Source: JACCSI01 sp963815285
Lineage (GTDB): Bacteria; Acidobacteriota; Vicinamibacteria; Vicinamibacterales; UBA2999
NCBI GenBank assembly: GCA_963815285.1
Contig: CAWFGB010000004.1
Location: 1 to 64,000, forward strand
Reading direction: 5' to 3'
DNA length: 64,000 nt
Made by a program: the position numbers and the translations under genes
The notes under the pieces: generated by a model
Seen by the model: the letters and a program-made list of their open reading frames with translations, nothing else
What the model was told of the DNA's origin: nothing
Database searches by the model: none
Shown here: one piece after another, positions 18,961 to 28,497 of the stretch
Numbering within the stretch: position 1 is the first letter of the stretch
Layout of the letters: the number at the start of each line of letters is the position of its first letter

Positions 18961-19064
18961 TGCTCTGCGCGCCGATCGCGCAGAGTTCCAGCGCGTCACA
19001 TCCGTAGTGTTTGGAAGCAGGGGCGCATGCAACTGCCAGAGGCAGCTCGCGCCGTCGTCTTCTC

Positions 19065-19541
19065 CTACTGTTGAACAGGCATGAACGCGCCGACAGATGT
19101 CCCCTTCACAACGATGACGATGGGGCGCAATCCCCTGCTCATGCGCAAGCGAACTGCGCTGGCGGATAAGGTGCGGCGCAGGTAGTTCACGTAGGTGGCG
19201 CTCAGCGCGATCCCGCTCGGGGTCGTGTAGGTCTTGCCGCCCGCAGCCGCAGTCAGGTCGCTGAGGCCATATTCATCCGTGTGCGATTCGCCGAAGTACG
19301 TGTCCAGCAGCCTCGAGGGATACTCCTTCGCTGGGAGCGTGGCCGGCTTGGCGAGCGACGCATCGATGATCAGACCGCCGTCGGTGACGAACGTGCGGCC
19401 GTCGCTCGCACGCACGACGCCTTGCCACACGGGATCACCTGGCGTGCCTGGAACCGTCGGGACAATCTTGCCTTGCGCCAACAGCACCTGAGCCAACATC
19501 ACGGCGACCGCTGCGGTCGCGCTGAGAGTCGTCCATCGCAT
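19065..19541 (-). CDS. Secreted protein of unknown function
   Basis: A 158-aa protein with an N-terminal signal peptide (MRWTTLSATAAVAVMLAQVLL then AQG, cleavage likely after residue 22-23). The mature part is strand-rich: GVVRASDGRTFVTDGGLIIDASLA, TLPAKEYPSRLLDTYF, YGLSDLTA and a basic C-terminus ending FMPVQQ. No catalytic motif or Cys pair is seen, and I do not recognise the family. It probably acts in the periplasm or outside the cell. The ATG at 19541 is chosen for the signal peptide; a TATACT-like hexamer lies only a few bases upstream, so the leader may be very short. The divergent neighbour encodes a coiled-coil protein. Confidence 0.65.
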   Translation of the reverse strand: MRWTTLSATAAVAVMLAQVLLAQGKIVPTVPGTPGDPVWQGVVRASDGRTFVTDGGLIIDASLAKPATLPAKEYPSRLLDTYFGESHTDEYGLSDLTAAAGGKTYTTPSGIALSATYVNYLRRTLSASAVRLRMSRGLRPIVIVVKGTSVGAFMPVQQ

Positions 19542-19734
19542 GCCGTGAGTATAGCGCCGACGCCATTCGCCGGCGCAACAGTAGGACCGCGCGTGGTGCC
19601 ACTGGCCGCGAGATGGTGGCCGCCGCTCCTGCAGCACACGCACAAGGAAGTCGTCCACGTCCAGGGGACAGGCCTGTTTACTTTTGCGCCGGACGATGGC
19701 ATCGTCGTCCCGACGGTCGGAAAAGGACGATGTC

Positions 19735-20127
19735 ATGGAGCTCGAGGACGTGGCGCCCGCCTTACAGGCGCGGCTCGGGCCTGATGGGACCGCAGGGCTG
19801 CTTGTGTTACTCGACAGCGCCCGCCAGGAATGGCAGGACGACGTGACGGCGGCGGCGATCGAGCGCTTTGAACAAGGACTGACCGAGGAAGCGAGAGGGC
19901 TCCGCGGCGAGATGCGCGAGCTGGGAGGTGCGCGGCGCGGCGAGATGCGCGAAGGCGAAGCGCGGCTGCGCGAGGGGATGCGCGATCTTGCCGCGGCGCT
20001 GCGCGAGGAGGGCCGCGTCAACACGGCGGCACTCCGGGAAGAGATGCGCAGCGGTGTAAGCGGCCTGCGAATCGAGCTGAAACAAGACATCAGCAGCCTG
20101 CGAGTGGAGCTGAAGGACGAGATGTAG
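19735..20127 (+). CDS. Coiled-coil protein, 130 aa
   Basis: A small protein whose N-terminal ~45 residues (MELEDVAPALQARLGPDG, TAGLLVLLDSARQEW) form a compact head, followed by about 80 residues of charged heptad-like repeats (LRGEMREL, ARLREGMRDL, ALREEMRSGV, LRIELKQDI, LRVELKDEM). This is the layout of DUF1640/CCDC90-like coiled-coil proteins, which usually end in a transmembrane helix; here the protein stops before any such helix. The ATG at 19735 is preferred (AAAAGGA upstream) over an earlier in-frame start. The C-terminus ends directly at decamer array 4, so a lost membrane anchor is possible. Confidence 0.7.
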   Translation: MELEDVAPALQARLGPDGTAGLLVLLDSARQEWQDDVTAAAIERFEQGLTEEARGLRGEMRELGGARRGEMREGEARLREGMRDLAAALREEGRVNTAALREEMRSGVSGLRIELKQDISSLRVELKDEM

Positions 20128-20130
20128 CGG

Positions 20131-20241
20131 CCAGGTGCGTAGGGTGCGACTAGGTGCGCAGGGTGCGGCTAGGTGCGTAAGGTGCGGCTAGGTGCCAGGT
20201 GCGCAGGGTGCGGCCGGGTGCCACTAGTGCACAGGGTGCGC
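20131..20241 (+). repeat. Decamer array 4
   Basis: About ten degenerate 10-bp units, many carrying TAGG or CAGG junctions (GGTGCGTAGG, GGTGCGCAGG). It begins 4 bp after the stop of the coiled-coil gene. Confidence 0.75.
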
Positions 20242-20492
20242 GCGCTACGGTCGATTGGACGCCTTTGGCTCCTTACCGCACATTCACCGACGCACGCGCC
20301 GGCAATCAATCGCGTGCTTTCGGCATCCATTCCCCACATAGTGCGCAACCGATCCGAACACCGCTCGCGGGCGACATGGTCTAGCCGCTGTGCCGCTGAC
20401 GTCTATCCGGCGTCGCCTTCGCAGACCGACCCGGGGGGCGCGGCATCTGCGCCGTGGCTTTTGGACCGCAAGCCCGACCGAGTTGCCTCGCC

Positions 20493-20564
20493 CTACGCCA
20501 GCGCCACCAAGGGGCTCAGCATCACAAACAGGATGGCAATGGCGCTGATCAGTCGTTGCCTCAT
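20493..20564 (-). CDS. Possible 23-aa hydrophobic peptide
   Basis: A tiny open frame, ATG at 20564 with GGGAGAG just upstream. It encodes a basic start (MRQR) followed by an uninterrupted hydrophobic stretch ending in LVALA and a stop. It could be a single-helix membrane peptide or the relic of a signal peptide whose mature part is lost. It lies in an otherwise empty stretch between arrays 4 and 5. Too short to be sure. Confidence 0.35.
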   Translation of the reverse strand: MRQRLISAIAILFVMLSPLVALA

Positions 20565-20703
20565 CGGTCTCTCCCAGGGCCCGGCGGTTTCAAGGGAAGT
20601 GCCAAGCGCGAGTTCGCAGAATTTGAAGGGTCTGACGTGCCAAAACGAGCACACGCGATGCGCCAACGGGTAAAACCGTTATCGCCGAAACGATCCCGGT
20701 GGG

Positions 20704-20810
20704 CAGGTGGGGCCAGGTGCGACCAGGTGGGGTCAGGTGCGACCAGGTGCGGCCAGGTGCGACTGAGTGCGGCTGGGTGCGTCAGGTGCGCACGGGTGCG
20801 ACTTGTGCGC
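20704..20810 (+). repeat. Decamer array 5
   Basis: About ten units (GGTGCGACCA, GGTGGGGTCA, GGTGCGGCCA), ending in GTGCGCGCAGGACAGGCG, the same leader as before element copies 1 and 3. It is directly upstream of element copy 2. Confidence 0.8.
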
Positions 20811-20838
20811 GCAGGACAGGCGGGAGGCGCACAGAGCG

Positions 20839-20997
20839 TTTGCGGAGCGATTCGTCTGAGCCTCGCGAGCCGGCTCAGAAAAGTGGGCCCGGAGTCCCCC
20901 CTCGACGCGTTGGGGATGGGGGCCCCCAACGCGCGTGTACGTCTTCAGTTGGCGGAGGGCACACTTTTCCGCGAGGCGAAGCGAATTGCGGAGCAAA
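20839..20997 (+). repeat. Quasi-palindromic element, copy 2
   Basis: A 159-bp element from TTTGC to GCAAA. Outer arms are GCGATTCG and CGAATTGC (one G-T wobble), then GCCTCGCG with CGCGAGGC, and GAAAAGTG with CACTTTTC. The central hairpin is GCGTTGGGG (20907-20915) with CCCCAACGC (20924-20932). It is flanked by arrays on both sides and has no coding content. Confidence 0.85.
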
Positions 20998-21057
20998 TGC
21001 TCTGCGCGCCGATCGCGCACCACGCCAGTTCACGGAGCGTGGGCGAGGCTGCTGCAC

Positions 21058-21120
21058 CTAGGTGCGACCGGGTGCGACTGAGTGCGGCTAGGTGCGGCCA
21101 GGTGCGGCCAGGTGCGGCTG
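21058..21120 (+). repeat. Decamer array 6
   Basis: Six regular 10-bp units (GGTGCGACCG, GGTGCGGCTA, GGTGCGGCCA) on the 3' side of element copy 2, ending about 80 bp before the start of the zinc-ribbon membrane protein. Confidence 0.85.
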
Positions 21121-21201
21121 AAAACTGACGTTCTCAGATCGGTGAAGCGCCACGCACAATTGGGCATCGGGAGCGTCGCCAACATCCGATACGACAGGAA
21201 G

Positions 21202-22458
21202 ATGTCGTTGCCCCTTTCTGCCATCGGATACACGTGGACGTGCCCCAACTGCGGCAGGCAGGTGCCCAATTCTGTGCACGCGTGCCGCTGCGGATATCTG
21301 GCCAGCAGCACGAGGCTCGTCGCACAGGCCGTGCACCCAGAGGATGGCATCAGCGCGTTCGCGCCGGAGGAACCTATCGCGCCTGCGCTTACGCCGGCGC
21401 TGGCCAGTGGCACGGTCACCATCAATCACGAGGACCTCGCCATCGTCGCCGCCGAACAGGGCCTCGCCGCGTCCGACGCGGACCGGCTGTGGAACGCGCT
21501 CTGCGCCCGCGGGGCGGGACGGCAGCGCTTCGATACCGCACACGTCGCCTATTACTTCGGCGCGCTCATCGTGATCAGCGCGATGGGCTTCTTCATGACG
21601 CTGGCGTGGAGCGCCGTCGGCGGGATTGGACTCACTGCCTTTGCCGTGGCCTACGGCGTTGCGTTCTGGTTCGCCGGCGAGTCGCTGTGGAAGCGCGGGC
21701 TGTCAACCCCCGGCGGCCTGCTCTTCACCATGGCGGTGTCGATGACGCCGCTCGCCGTCTACGGCATCCAGGACGCGACCGGCATCTGGCCGCAAGGCGA
21801 CCCGGGGGCCTATCGCGACTACTACACACACGTGCGCGGCAGCTGGATCATCATCGAGCTGGTCACCATTGGCGTCGGCACCACCGCGATCGTCTCGAGG
21901 CCGTTTCCGTTTCTCACGGCGCCGATCGCCTTCGCACTGTGGTTCATGTCGATGGACCTGACGCCGCTCGTGTTCGGCGCGAAATACGACTGGGAATCGC
22001 GCGAGTGGGTGTCGATGTGGTTTGGCCTGGGGATGTTGCTCGCCGCGTATTGGGTGGATCTCAAGAATCGCCTGCGGCAGGACTTCGCGTTCTGGGGGTA
22101 CCTGTTCGGCGTGATGGCGTTCTGGGGCGGCTTGAGCATGATGGACGGCGACAGCGAGCTGTCGAAGTTCGTCTACTGCATGATCAACCTCGCGCTGATC
22201 GCGCTGTCCGTGCTCCTGCGCCAACGCTCGTTCATCGTGTTCGGCGCGCTCGGCGTGCTCGGCTATCTGGGCTACCTGTCGTATCGCGTCTTCGAAGACT
22301 CACTGCTGTTTCCCGTTGCGCTCACATTTCTCGGCATTCTCATCATCTACCTGGGCGTGCTCTATCAGCGCAACGCCGCGACCATCGCCGTCGGGATGCA
22401 GGCGAACCTCCCCGAGGAAATCCGCGCGCTGGTTCCGCCGCGGGCACGGAGGGTCTAG
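21202..22458 (+). CDS. Zinc-ribbon, multi-pass membrane protein
   Basis: A 418-aa protein. The N-terminus has a rubredoxin-like zinc ribbon with CPNC (Cys 14, Cys 17) and CRC (Cys 28, Cys 30). A linker and a helix-turn-like region (INHEDLAIVAAEQGLAASDADRLWNAL) follow, then about nine to ten membrane helices from about residue 112 to 395, resembling DUF2157-like membrane proteins. The ATG at 21202 follows AGGAAG; the longer open frame upstream translates repeat array 6 and is rejected. Function unknown; a cytoplasmic metal-binding head on a membrane domain suggests sensing or transport. It stands alone and is bounded by arrays 6 and 7. Confidence 0.7.
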   Translation: MSLPLSAIGYTWTCPNCGRQVPNSVHACRCGYLASSTRLVAQAVHPEDGISAFAPEEPIAPALTPALASGTVTINHEDLAIVAAEQGLAASDADRLWNALCARGAGRQRFDTAHVAYYFGALIVISAMGFFMTLAWSAVGGIGLTAFAVAYGVAFWFAGESLWKRGLSTPGGLLFTMAVSMTPLAVYGIQDATGIWPQGDPGAYRDYYTHVRGSWIIIELVTIGVGTTAIVSRPFPFLTAPIAFALWFMSMDLTPLVFGAKYDWESREWVSMWFGLGMLLAAYWVDLKNRLRQDFAFWGYLFGVMAFWGGLSMMDGDSELSKFVYCMINLALIALSVLLRQRSFIVFGALGVLGYLGYLSYRVFEDSLLFPVALTFLGILIIYLGVLYQRNAATIAVGMQANLPEEIRALVPPRARRV

Positions 22459-22541
22459 GTGCACCGGGTGCGACCGGGTGCGGCTAGGTGGGCTAGGTGC
22501 GGCTAGGTGCGACCGGGTGCGGCTTGGTGCGGCCGGGTGCA
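22456..22541 (+). repeat. Decamer array 7
   Basis: About eight units (GGTGCGACCG, GGTGCGGCTA), starting within the stop codon of the membrane-protein gene and filling the convergent gap before the nucleotidyltransferase gene. Confidence 0.8.
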
Positions 22542-22601
22542 GCGGGCCACGTTTCCGGAGCCGGCAGCCCTCGGCCTACTCCCGCCCGCGCGAAATGCTG
22601 A

Positions 22602-23171
22602 TCATGATTTCAGCGCGCGGCTGAGGAGGTCGAGAACCCCCAGCGTCTTGGCCCCTTGCTCCAAGTATGCAGCGTCCAACCGCTGCCCCTGAACTCGCAC
22701 GATCCCGAGGACATCTCGCCACTGGCGGTCGGACACCTCCCCGCCCATGCGAAACCACCGCAGCTTCTGAAGCAGGATGTCCTCTGGCGTATGGACGAAG
22801 ACGGGCGACGGCGGCTTGCCGGCCATCACGATTCTTCGTCGGCGCAACAACTCCGCGTCGAGCGGCGTCCCACCGGCGACGAACAGGTCAACCTTCACCG
22901 TCGTCGCGACGTGAATCAGATTCACGGTGCCGTGGTTCTCGACCGCCCGTATTAGAGCTTCAGCGTTGACGTAAAACTCGTCGGCTAACACACTCAACAA
23001 AGGTTCAACGTGCACCTCGGTGAGGTCGACGACGATGTCGATGTCGAGCGTGGAGCGGGGCTCCCCCGCAAAAGAGCTCGCCAGAGATCCACCGATCGAG
23101 TATCGGGCCCCAACGCGCTCAATAGCGTCGGTGACGAGCCTGGCGACAGCCAACGGCTCGACCGCGGCCAT
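22602..23171 (-). CDS. Nucleotidyltransferase-fold protein (AbiEii/DUF6036-like)
   Basis: A 189-aa protein with a minimal nucleotidyltransferase core: GGS (27-29, in YSIGGSLASSF), then LDIDIVVDL with Asp 43 and Asp 45 as the metal-binding pair, then VKVDLFVAGG as the third-acid strand. The C-terminal half is helical (PEDILLQKLRWFRMGGEVSDRQWRDVLGI), matching AbiEii-like or DUF6036-type proteins. Such proteins modify RNA or protein by nucleotidylation in some toxin systems and are uncharacterised in others. Its ATG overlaps the stop of the upstream 89-aa gene (TGATG), so the pair is translationally coupled and could be a toxin-antitoxin-like module. That role is inferred from the arrangement only. 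Confidence 0.75.
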   Translation of the reverse strand: MAAVEPLAVARLVTDAIERVGARYSIGGSLASSFAGEPRSTLDIDIVVDLTEVHVEPLLSVLADEFYVNAEALIRAVENHGTVNLIHVATTVKVDLFVAGGTPLDAELLRRRRIVMAGKPPSPVFVHTPEDILLQKLRWFRMGGEVSDRQWRDVLGIVRVQGQRLDAAYLEQGAKTLGVLDLLSRALKS

Positions 23172-23440
23172 CAATCAACCAGATCTGCGGCGTCAGGATA
23201 GACGCACGTGGCGAGCTCGGAACCCAGGGTCAAGATCGCCCGGCGCAGAAAACGCTCGCGTTCCGACGCGTGTGGATACCGTCCCTCAATGCCGGCGTCC
23301 ATCATCTGCAGCGCCGTCCGAGTCAACGATGCGACGAGCTCTGCTTTCTCGGCGTCTGTCATCTCGCGCCAGCGCTCGACTTGCGCGCGCGACGCCTCCT
23401 CCGATGTGTCGAGCGGACGGCCGAAGGCGGAGGACCACAT
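23171..23440 (-). CDS. Small helical protein coupled to nucleotidyltransferase
   Basis: An 89-aa mostly helical, acidic protein: MWSSAFGRPLDTSEEA, VERWREMTDAEKAELVASLTR, a middle segment DAGIEGRYPHASERERF, then LRRAILTLGSELATCVYPDAADLVD. No DNA-binding motif is evident. It overlaps the downstream nucleotidyltransferase start by one base (TGATG), a tight coupling typical of small two-gene modules where the first protein is an antidote or adaptor. I do not recognise a named family. Confidence 0.6.
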   Translation of the reverse strand: MWSSAFGRPLDTSEEASRAQVERWREMTDAEKAELVASLTRTALQMMDAGIEGRYPHASERERFLRRAILTLGSELATCVYPDAADLVD

Positions 23441-23510
23441 GGCGCGATTATGTCATCCGACACGGTAGGTTTCGAGGCTCAACCGACGTGCGCGCGCCCA
23501 CCTCCAGGCG

Positions 23511-23536
23511 TCAGGCCTCAGGCCTCAGGCCTCAGG
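23511..23536. repeat. Heptamer tandem repeat (TCAGGCC)
   Basis: Three exact copies of TCAGGCC plus a partial fourth. A degenerate echo (CAGGCTCAGGCCTAAGGCC) follows about 100 bp later at 23625-23643. The rest of the 23441-23798 gap holds no gene that I can see. Confidence 0.7.
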
Positions 23537-23798
23537 AGTGAAATCGCGGGACGGACCGATGTGCGCTTCGTCAACCTCTTTGAATTATCAGCCTTGACGG
23601 TTTTTACTGCCCACGGCAGGGCGCAGGCTCAGGCCTAAGGCCTCCAGCCTCTCGACAGCGCGGCTCGAAGGCGCAGAAAATTCCACGCTCCAGGCGCCCG
23701 CACATCGCACGTTCTGATCACTTGCGCGCGGCCTCGCGGCGCAACCATCGGCCAATCGCACGATCGCGCGGCGGCATGCCGTTCGCTCCTTCTTGCGC

Positions 23799-24176
23799 AT
23801 GGCACTGCGTGTGGAGTGGAAAGAAACGGCGGTCGTCGGTGCCGGCTCTCACGCCGTACGCCTCGACGAAGCCGCAACCGTGCTCGGCGATCCGCTCTCG
23901 AGAACGATCGCCGATCCCGACGCTCCGGACTTCGACCGCGCGTCTTTCGTGACGATGGGGTTATCGAGTCGGGCGCGGGTGCTGGTCGTGGAACACGTGG
24001 ATCATGGTCAGACCGTCAGGATCATCAGCGCTCGTCGAGCGGTACAGAAGAAGGACAGCCGCAGCCAGAGCCGACCAGAGTACGACTTCAGGAACGGCGT
24101 GCGCGGGAAATATGCCAGTCGCTACTGGGAAGTGGCCGCCAGTGGCGGGCTGGTGGGCAAGGCGTTCACGAAGTAA
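23799..24176 (+). pseudogene. BrnT-type toxin fused to a truncated antitoxin
   Basis: A 125-aa open frame whose first ~85 residues read as a BrnT-family toxin: VEWK at the N-terminus, RLDEAATVLGDPLSRTIADPD, then FVTMGLSSRARVLVVEHV and TVRIISARRA. BrnT is a ribonuclease toxin normally followed by a separate antitoxin gene. Here, instead of a stop, the frame runs straight into SRPEYDFRNGVRGKYASRYWE, which looks like the N-terminus of the antitoxin class commonly paired with BrnT-like toxins; its remaining part is missing and replaced by a short unrelated tail. So toxin and antitoxin appear joined by a small deletion or frameshift and truncated. It could be inactive. It overlaps the tail of the convergent PP2C gene by 11 bp. 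Confidence 0.6.
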
Positions 24177-25098
24177 GCGTGGTCGGCCCGAAGGAGTTCG
24201 GCGAATCCAGAGGATCGAACCGCGCCACCACTATGGTGATGTTGTCGTTTCCGCCCGCGCCGATGGCGCGTTCGAGCAACTGTTGACACGCCGCCTCAGG
24301 CTCAGAAATCTCGCGCAGCACCTCGGAGATCTCTTCATTAGTCACCATCTCGGTGAGACCATCCGAGCAGAGCAGCAGCCGGTCTCCCGCCTGCAGTTCC
24401 ACGGCATGCGCTTCGACAAACACACCTTGTGAAGGACCGCCGACGACGTTGTTGACGACGTGGCGGAGCCGGTGCCCGGCCGCGTCCTCGGGCTCGAGCG
24501 TGCCCGCACGCACCATGTCGGCCACCATCGTGTGGTCCTGGGTCAACTGGTGGAGCGAGTCGTTGCGATAAACGTAGGCGCGGCTGTCGCCGGCGTGGAC
24601 GATGCAGAGCTGCGAGCCCAGCTGGTAGGCCATGGTCACGGTTGTGCCCATGCCGCGGAGGTCGGGGTTTTCGGCCGCCTCCTCTACAATCTTCGCGTCA
24701 GCTGCCTTCACCGCCGCCTGAAACTGCGCCAGCGCGCGCTGCGCGTCCGGGCCGCTGCTTTCGAAGAACCCCTTGAACGTGTTGAGCGTGAACTGCTCGA
24801 TGGCCAGCACCGCCAGCTCGCTCGCGCGTTCGCCCGCCTGGTGACCGCCCATGCCGTCCGCGACCAGGAACAGGTGGCCGCGCTCCTCACCTCGTTGCGC
24901 CTGTCGCGACGGCAAGCTGGTCTGCGAGACGCGCATGATCTTGGCAAGCTCGGCGATGAGGAACTGGTCTTCGTTGGACGTTCGCACACTGCCAGGGTGG
25001 GTGACGCCGAAGCTTGTCGCCGACAGCGTGGGGCGCAGTGCCGATGTGACGCCGGTTTCGGTTTCCGAATGGGCTCTTTGCAAGTGAAAGGGCATCAT
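24166..25098 (-). CDS. PP2C-family Ser/Thr protein phosphatase (Stp/PrpC-like)
   Basis: A ~310-aa PPM phosphatase that would reverse phosphorylation by Hanks-type kinases. All metal-binding motifs are present: RTSNEDQF (Asp 44 from this start), VADGMGGHQAGE (Asp 81), GMGTT, HAGDSRAYVY, LLLCSDGLTEMV and the C-terminal GGNDNITIVVARF. There is a loop of about 25 residues between the first two motifs, and no transmembrane helix, so the enzyme is cytoplasmic. The start is uncertain: two adjacent ATGs (25098 and 25095) or a TTG at 25122; none has a strong ribosome-binding site. The gene begins about 40 bp from decamer array 8. The two kinases at 6.6-12.1 kb are natural but unproven partners. Confidence 0.88.
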   Translation of the reverse strand: MMPFHLQRAHSETETGVTSALRPTLSATSFGVTHPGSVRTSNEDQFLIAELAKIMRVSQTSLPSRQAQRGEERGHLFLVADGMGGHQAGERASELAVLAIEQFTLNTFKGFFESSGPDAQRALAQFQAAVKAADAKIVEEAAENPDLRGMGTTVTMAYQLGSQLCIVHAGDSRAYVYRNDSLHQLTQDHTMVADMVRAGTLEPEDAAGHRLRHVVNNVVGGPSQGVFVEAHAVELQAGDRLLLCSDGLTEMVTNEEISEVLREISEPEAACQQLLERAIGAGGNDNITIVVARFDPLDSPNSFGPTTLTS

Positions 25099-25134
25099 CG
25101 CACAGGCGCCCGCCGTGAGCAACGCAACATCTCG

Positions 25135-25235
25135 CCGGGTGCGGGCCGGGTGCGGCCAGGTGCGACCGGGTGCGGCCAGGTGCGACTAGGTGCGGCTCGG
25201 GTGCGGCTGGGTGCGGCTCGGTGCGCAGGGTGCGA
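25135..25235 (+). repeat. Decamer array 8
   Basis: About ten units (GGTGCGGCCA, GGTGCGACCG, GGTGCGACTA), lying directly upstream of the PP2C gene and ending in GCGGGCGCGGGACAGGCG, the leader before element copy 3. Confidence 0.85.
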
Positions 25236-25275
25236 CTTACTGCGGGCGCGGGACAGGCGGGAGGTGCATAGAGCG

Positions 25276-25433
25276 TTTGCGGAGCAATTCGTCTGAGCCT
25301 CGCGAGCCGGATCAGAAAAGTGAGCCCGAAGTCCCGCCTCGAAGCGTTGGGGATGGGGGTCCCCAACGCGCGTTACGTCTTCAGTTGGCGGAGGGCACAC
25401 TTTTCCGCGAGGCGAAGCGAATTGCGGAGCAAA
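25276..25433 (+). repeat. Quasi-palindromic element, copy 3
   Basis: The best-preserved copy, 158 bp. Arms: GCAATTCG with CGAATTGC, GCCTCGCG with CGCGAGGC, GAAAAGTG with CACTTTTC. The central stem has 10 perfect pairs, GCGTTGGGGA (25344-25353) with TCCCCAACGC (25360-25369), and a TGGGGG loop. Between the arms, CCGCC and GAAG on the 5' side can pair with CTTC and GGCGG on the 3' side. Arrays flank both sides. Confidence 0.85.
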
Positions 25434-25479
25434 TGCGCTGTGCGTCGATCGCGGCACCGCAACAGCGCGAGGGCGCCAT

Positions 25480-25516
25480 CAGGTGCGGCTCGGTGCGGCT
25501 AGGTGCGGCCGGGTGT
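25480..25516 (+). repeat. Decamer array 9
   Basis: About three and a half units (GGTGCGGCTC, GGTGCGGCTA, GGTGCGGCCG) on the 3' side of element copy 3, ending within 10 bp of the stop codon of the downstream permease gene. Confidence 0.75.
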
Positions 25517-25524
25517 GCGTCGCT

Positions 25525-28023
<2,499 letters not shown>

Positions 28024-28055
28024 GGGCGTTAGACGGAGGTCGCGGGAGAAATGGT

Positions 28056-28200
28056 AGCGGGGGCGGCCAGGTGCGACCGGGTGCGGCTGGGTGCGGCTAG
28101 GTGCGACAGGGTGCGGCAGGGTGCGGCCAGGTGCGGACATTTGCGCACCCGGTGCATCGGACGCACCCTACGCACGAGGTGCACCCGGAGCGAACAGGTG
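28056..28200 (+). repeat. Decamer array 10
   Basis: About eight regular plus-oriented units (28066-28140) that grade into mixed-orientation fragments (GCGCACCC and CGCACCCT) up to 28200. It starts 33 bp upstream of the permease start codon and precedes element copy 4. Confidence 0.75.
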
Positions 28201-28224
28201 CGACTCGCGGAGACGCGTGGAGCG

Positions 28225-28382
28225 TTTACAAAGCAATTTGTCTGAGCCCGTGAGCAGGTTCAGAAAAGTGCGGCGGTAGTCCTCGCAGGAAAGGATGGAG
28301 ATGGGGGCCCCACCGCGGTTGGACGTCTTCAGCTGGCGGAGCCAGCACTTTTCCGCGAGGGGAAGTCAAATTGTGACGCAAA
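28225..28382 (+). repeat. Quasi-palindromic element, copy 4 (diverged)
   Basis: 158 bp. Outer arms GCAATTTG and CAAATTGT, inner arms GAAAAGTG and CACTTTTC are kept, but the central hairpin has decayed. On its 3' side, CGCCTGTCCCGCGCGC is the reverse complement of the GCGCGGGACAGGCG leader that precedes copies 1-3, followed by a reverse-oriented array. Read from the minus strand, this copy therefore has the same array-leader-element order. Confidence 0.75.
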
Positions 28383-28419
28383 CTCTGCGCGCTTCGTCGC
28401 CTGTCCCGCGCGCAGGCCG

Positions 28420-28497
28420 ACGCACGCGGCCGCACCTGGCCGCACCCAGTCGCACCCGGCCGCACCCGGCCGCACCCGGCCGCACCCGTTCACCCCC
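28420..28497 (-). repeat. Decamer array 11 (inverted)
   Basis: About seven units, here with the G-rich strand on minus (GGTGCGGCCG). It is the only inverted array in the window, and it overlaps the stop codon of the cyclic-glucan synthase gene. Confidence 0.8.

Noticed and set aside
21082..21201. Coding extensions through the repeat arrays
   Set aside because: A 10-bp repeat without stops gives open frames of Val/Arg/Gly/Ala/Cys-rich sequence in all frames; no ribosome-binding site or protein-like composition. The same applies to the frames at 17651-18811 and 28023-28140.
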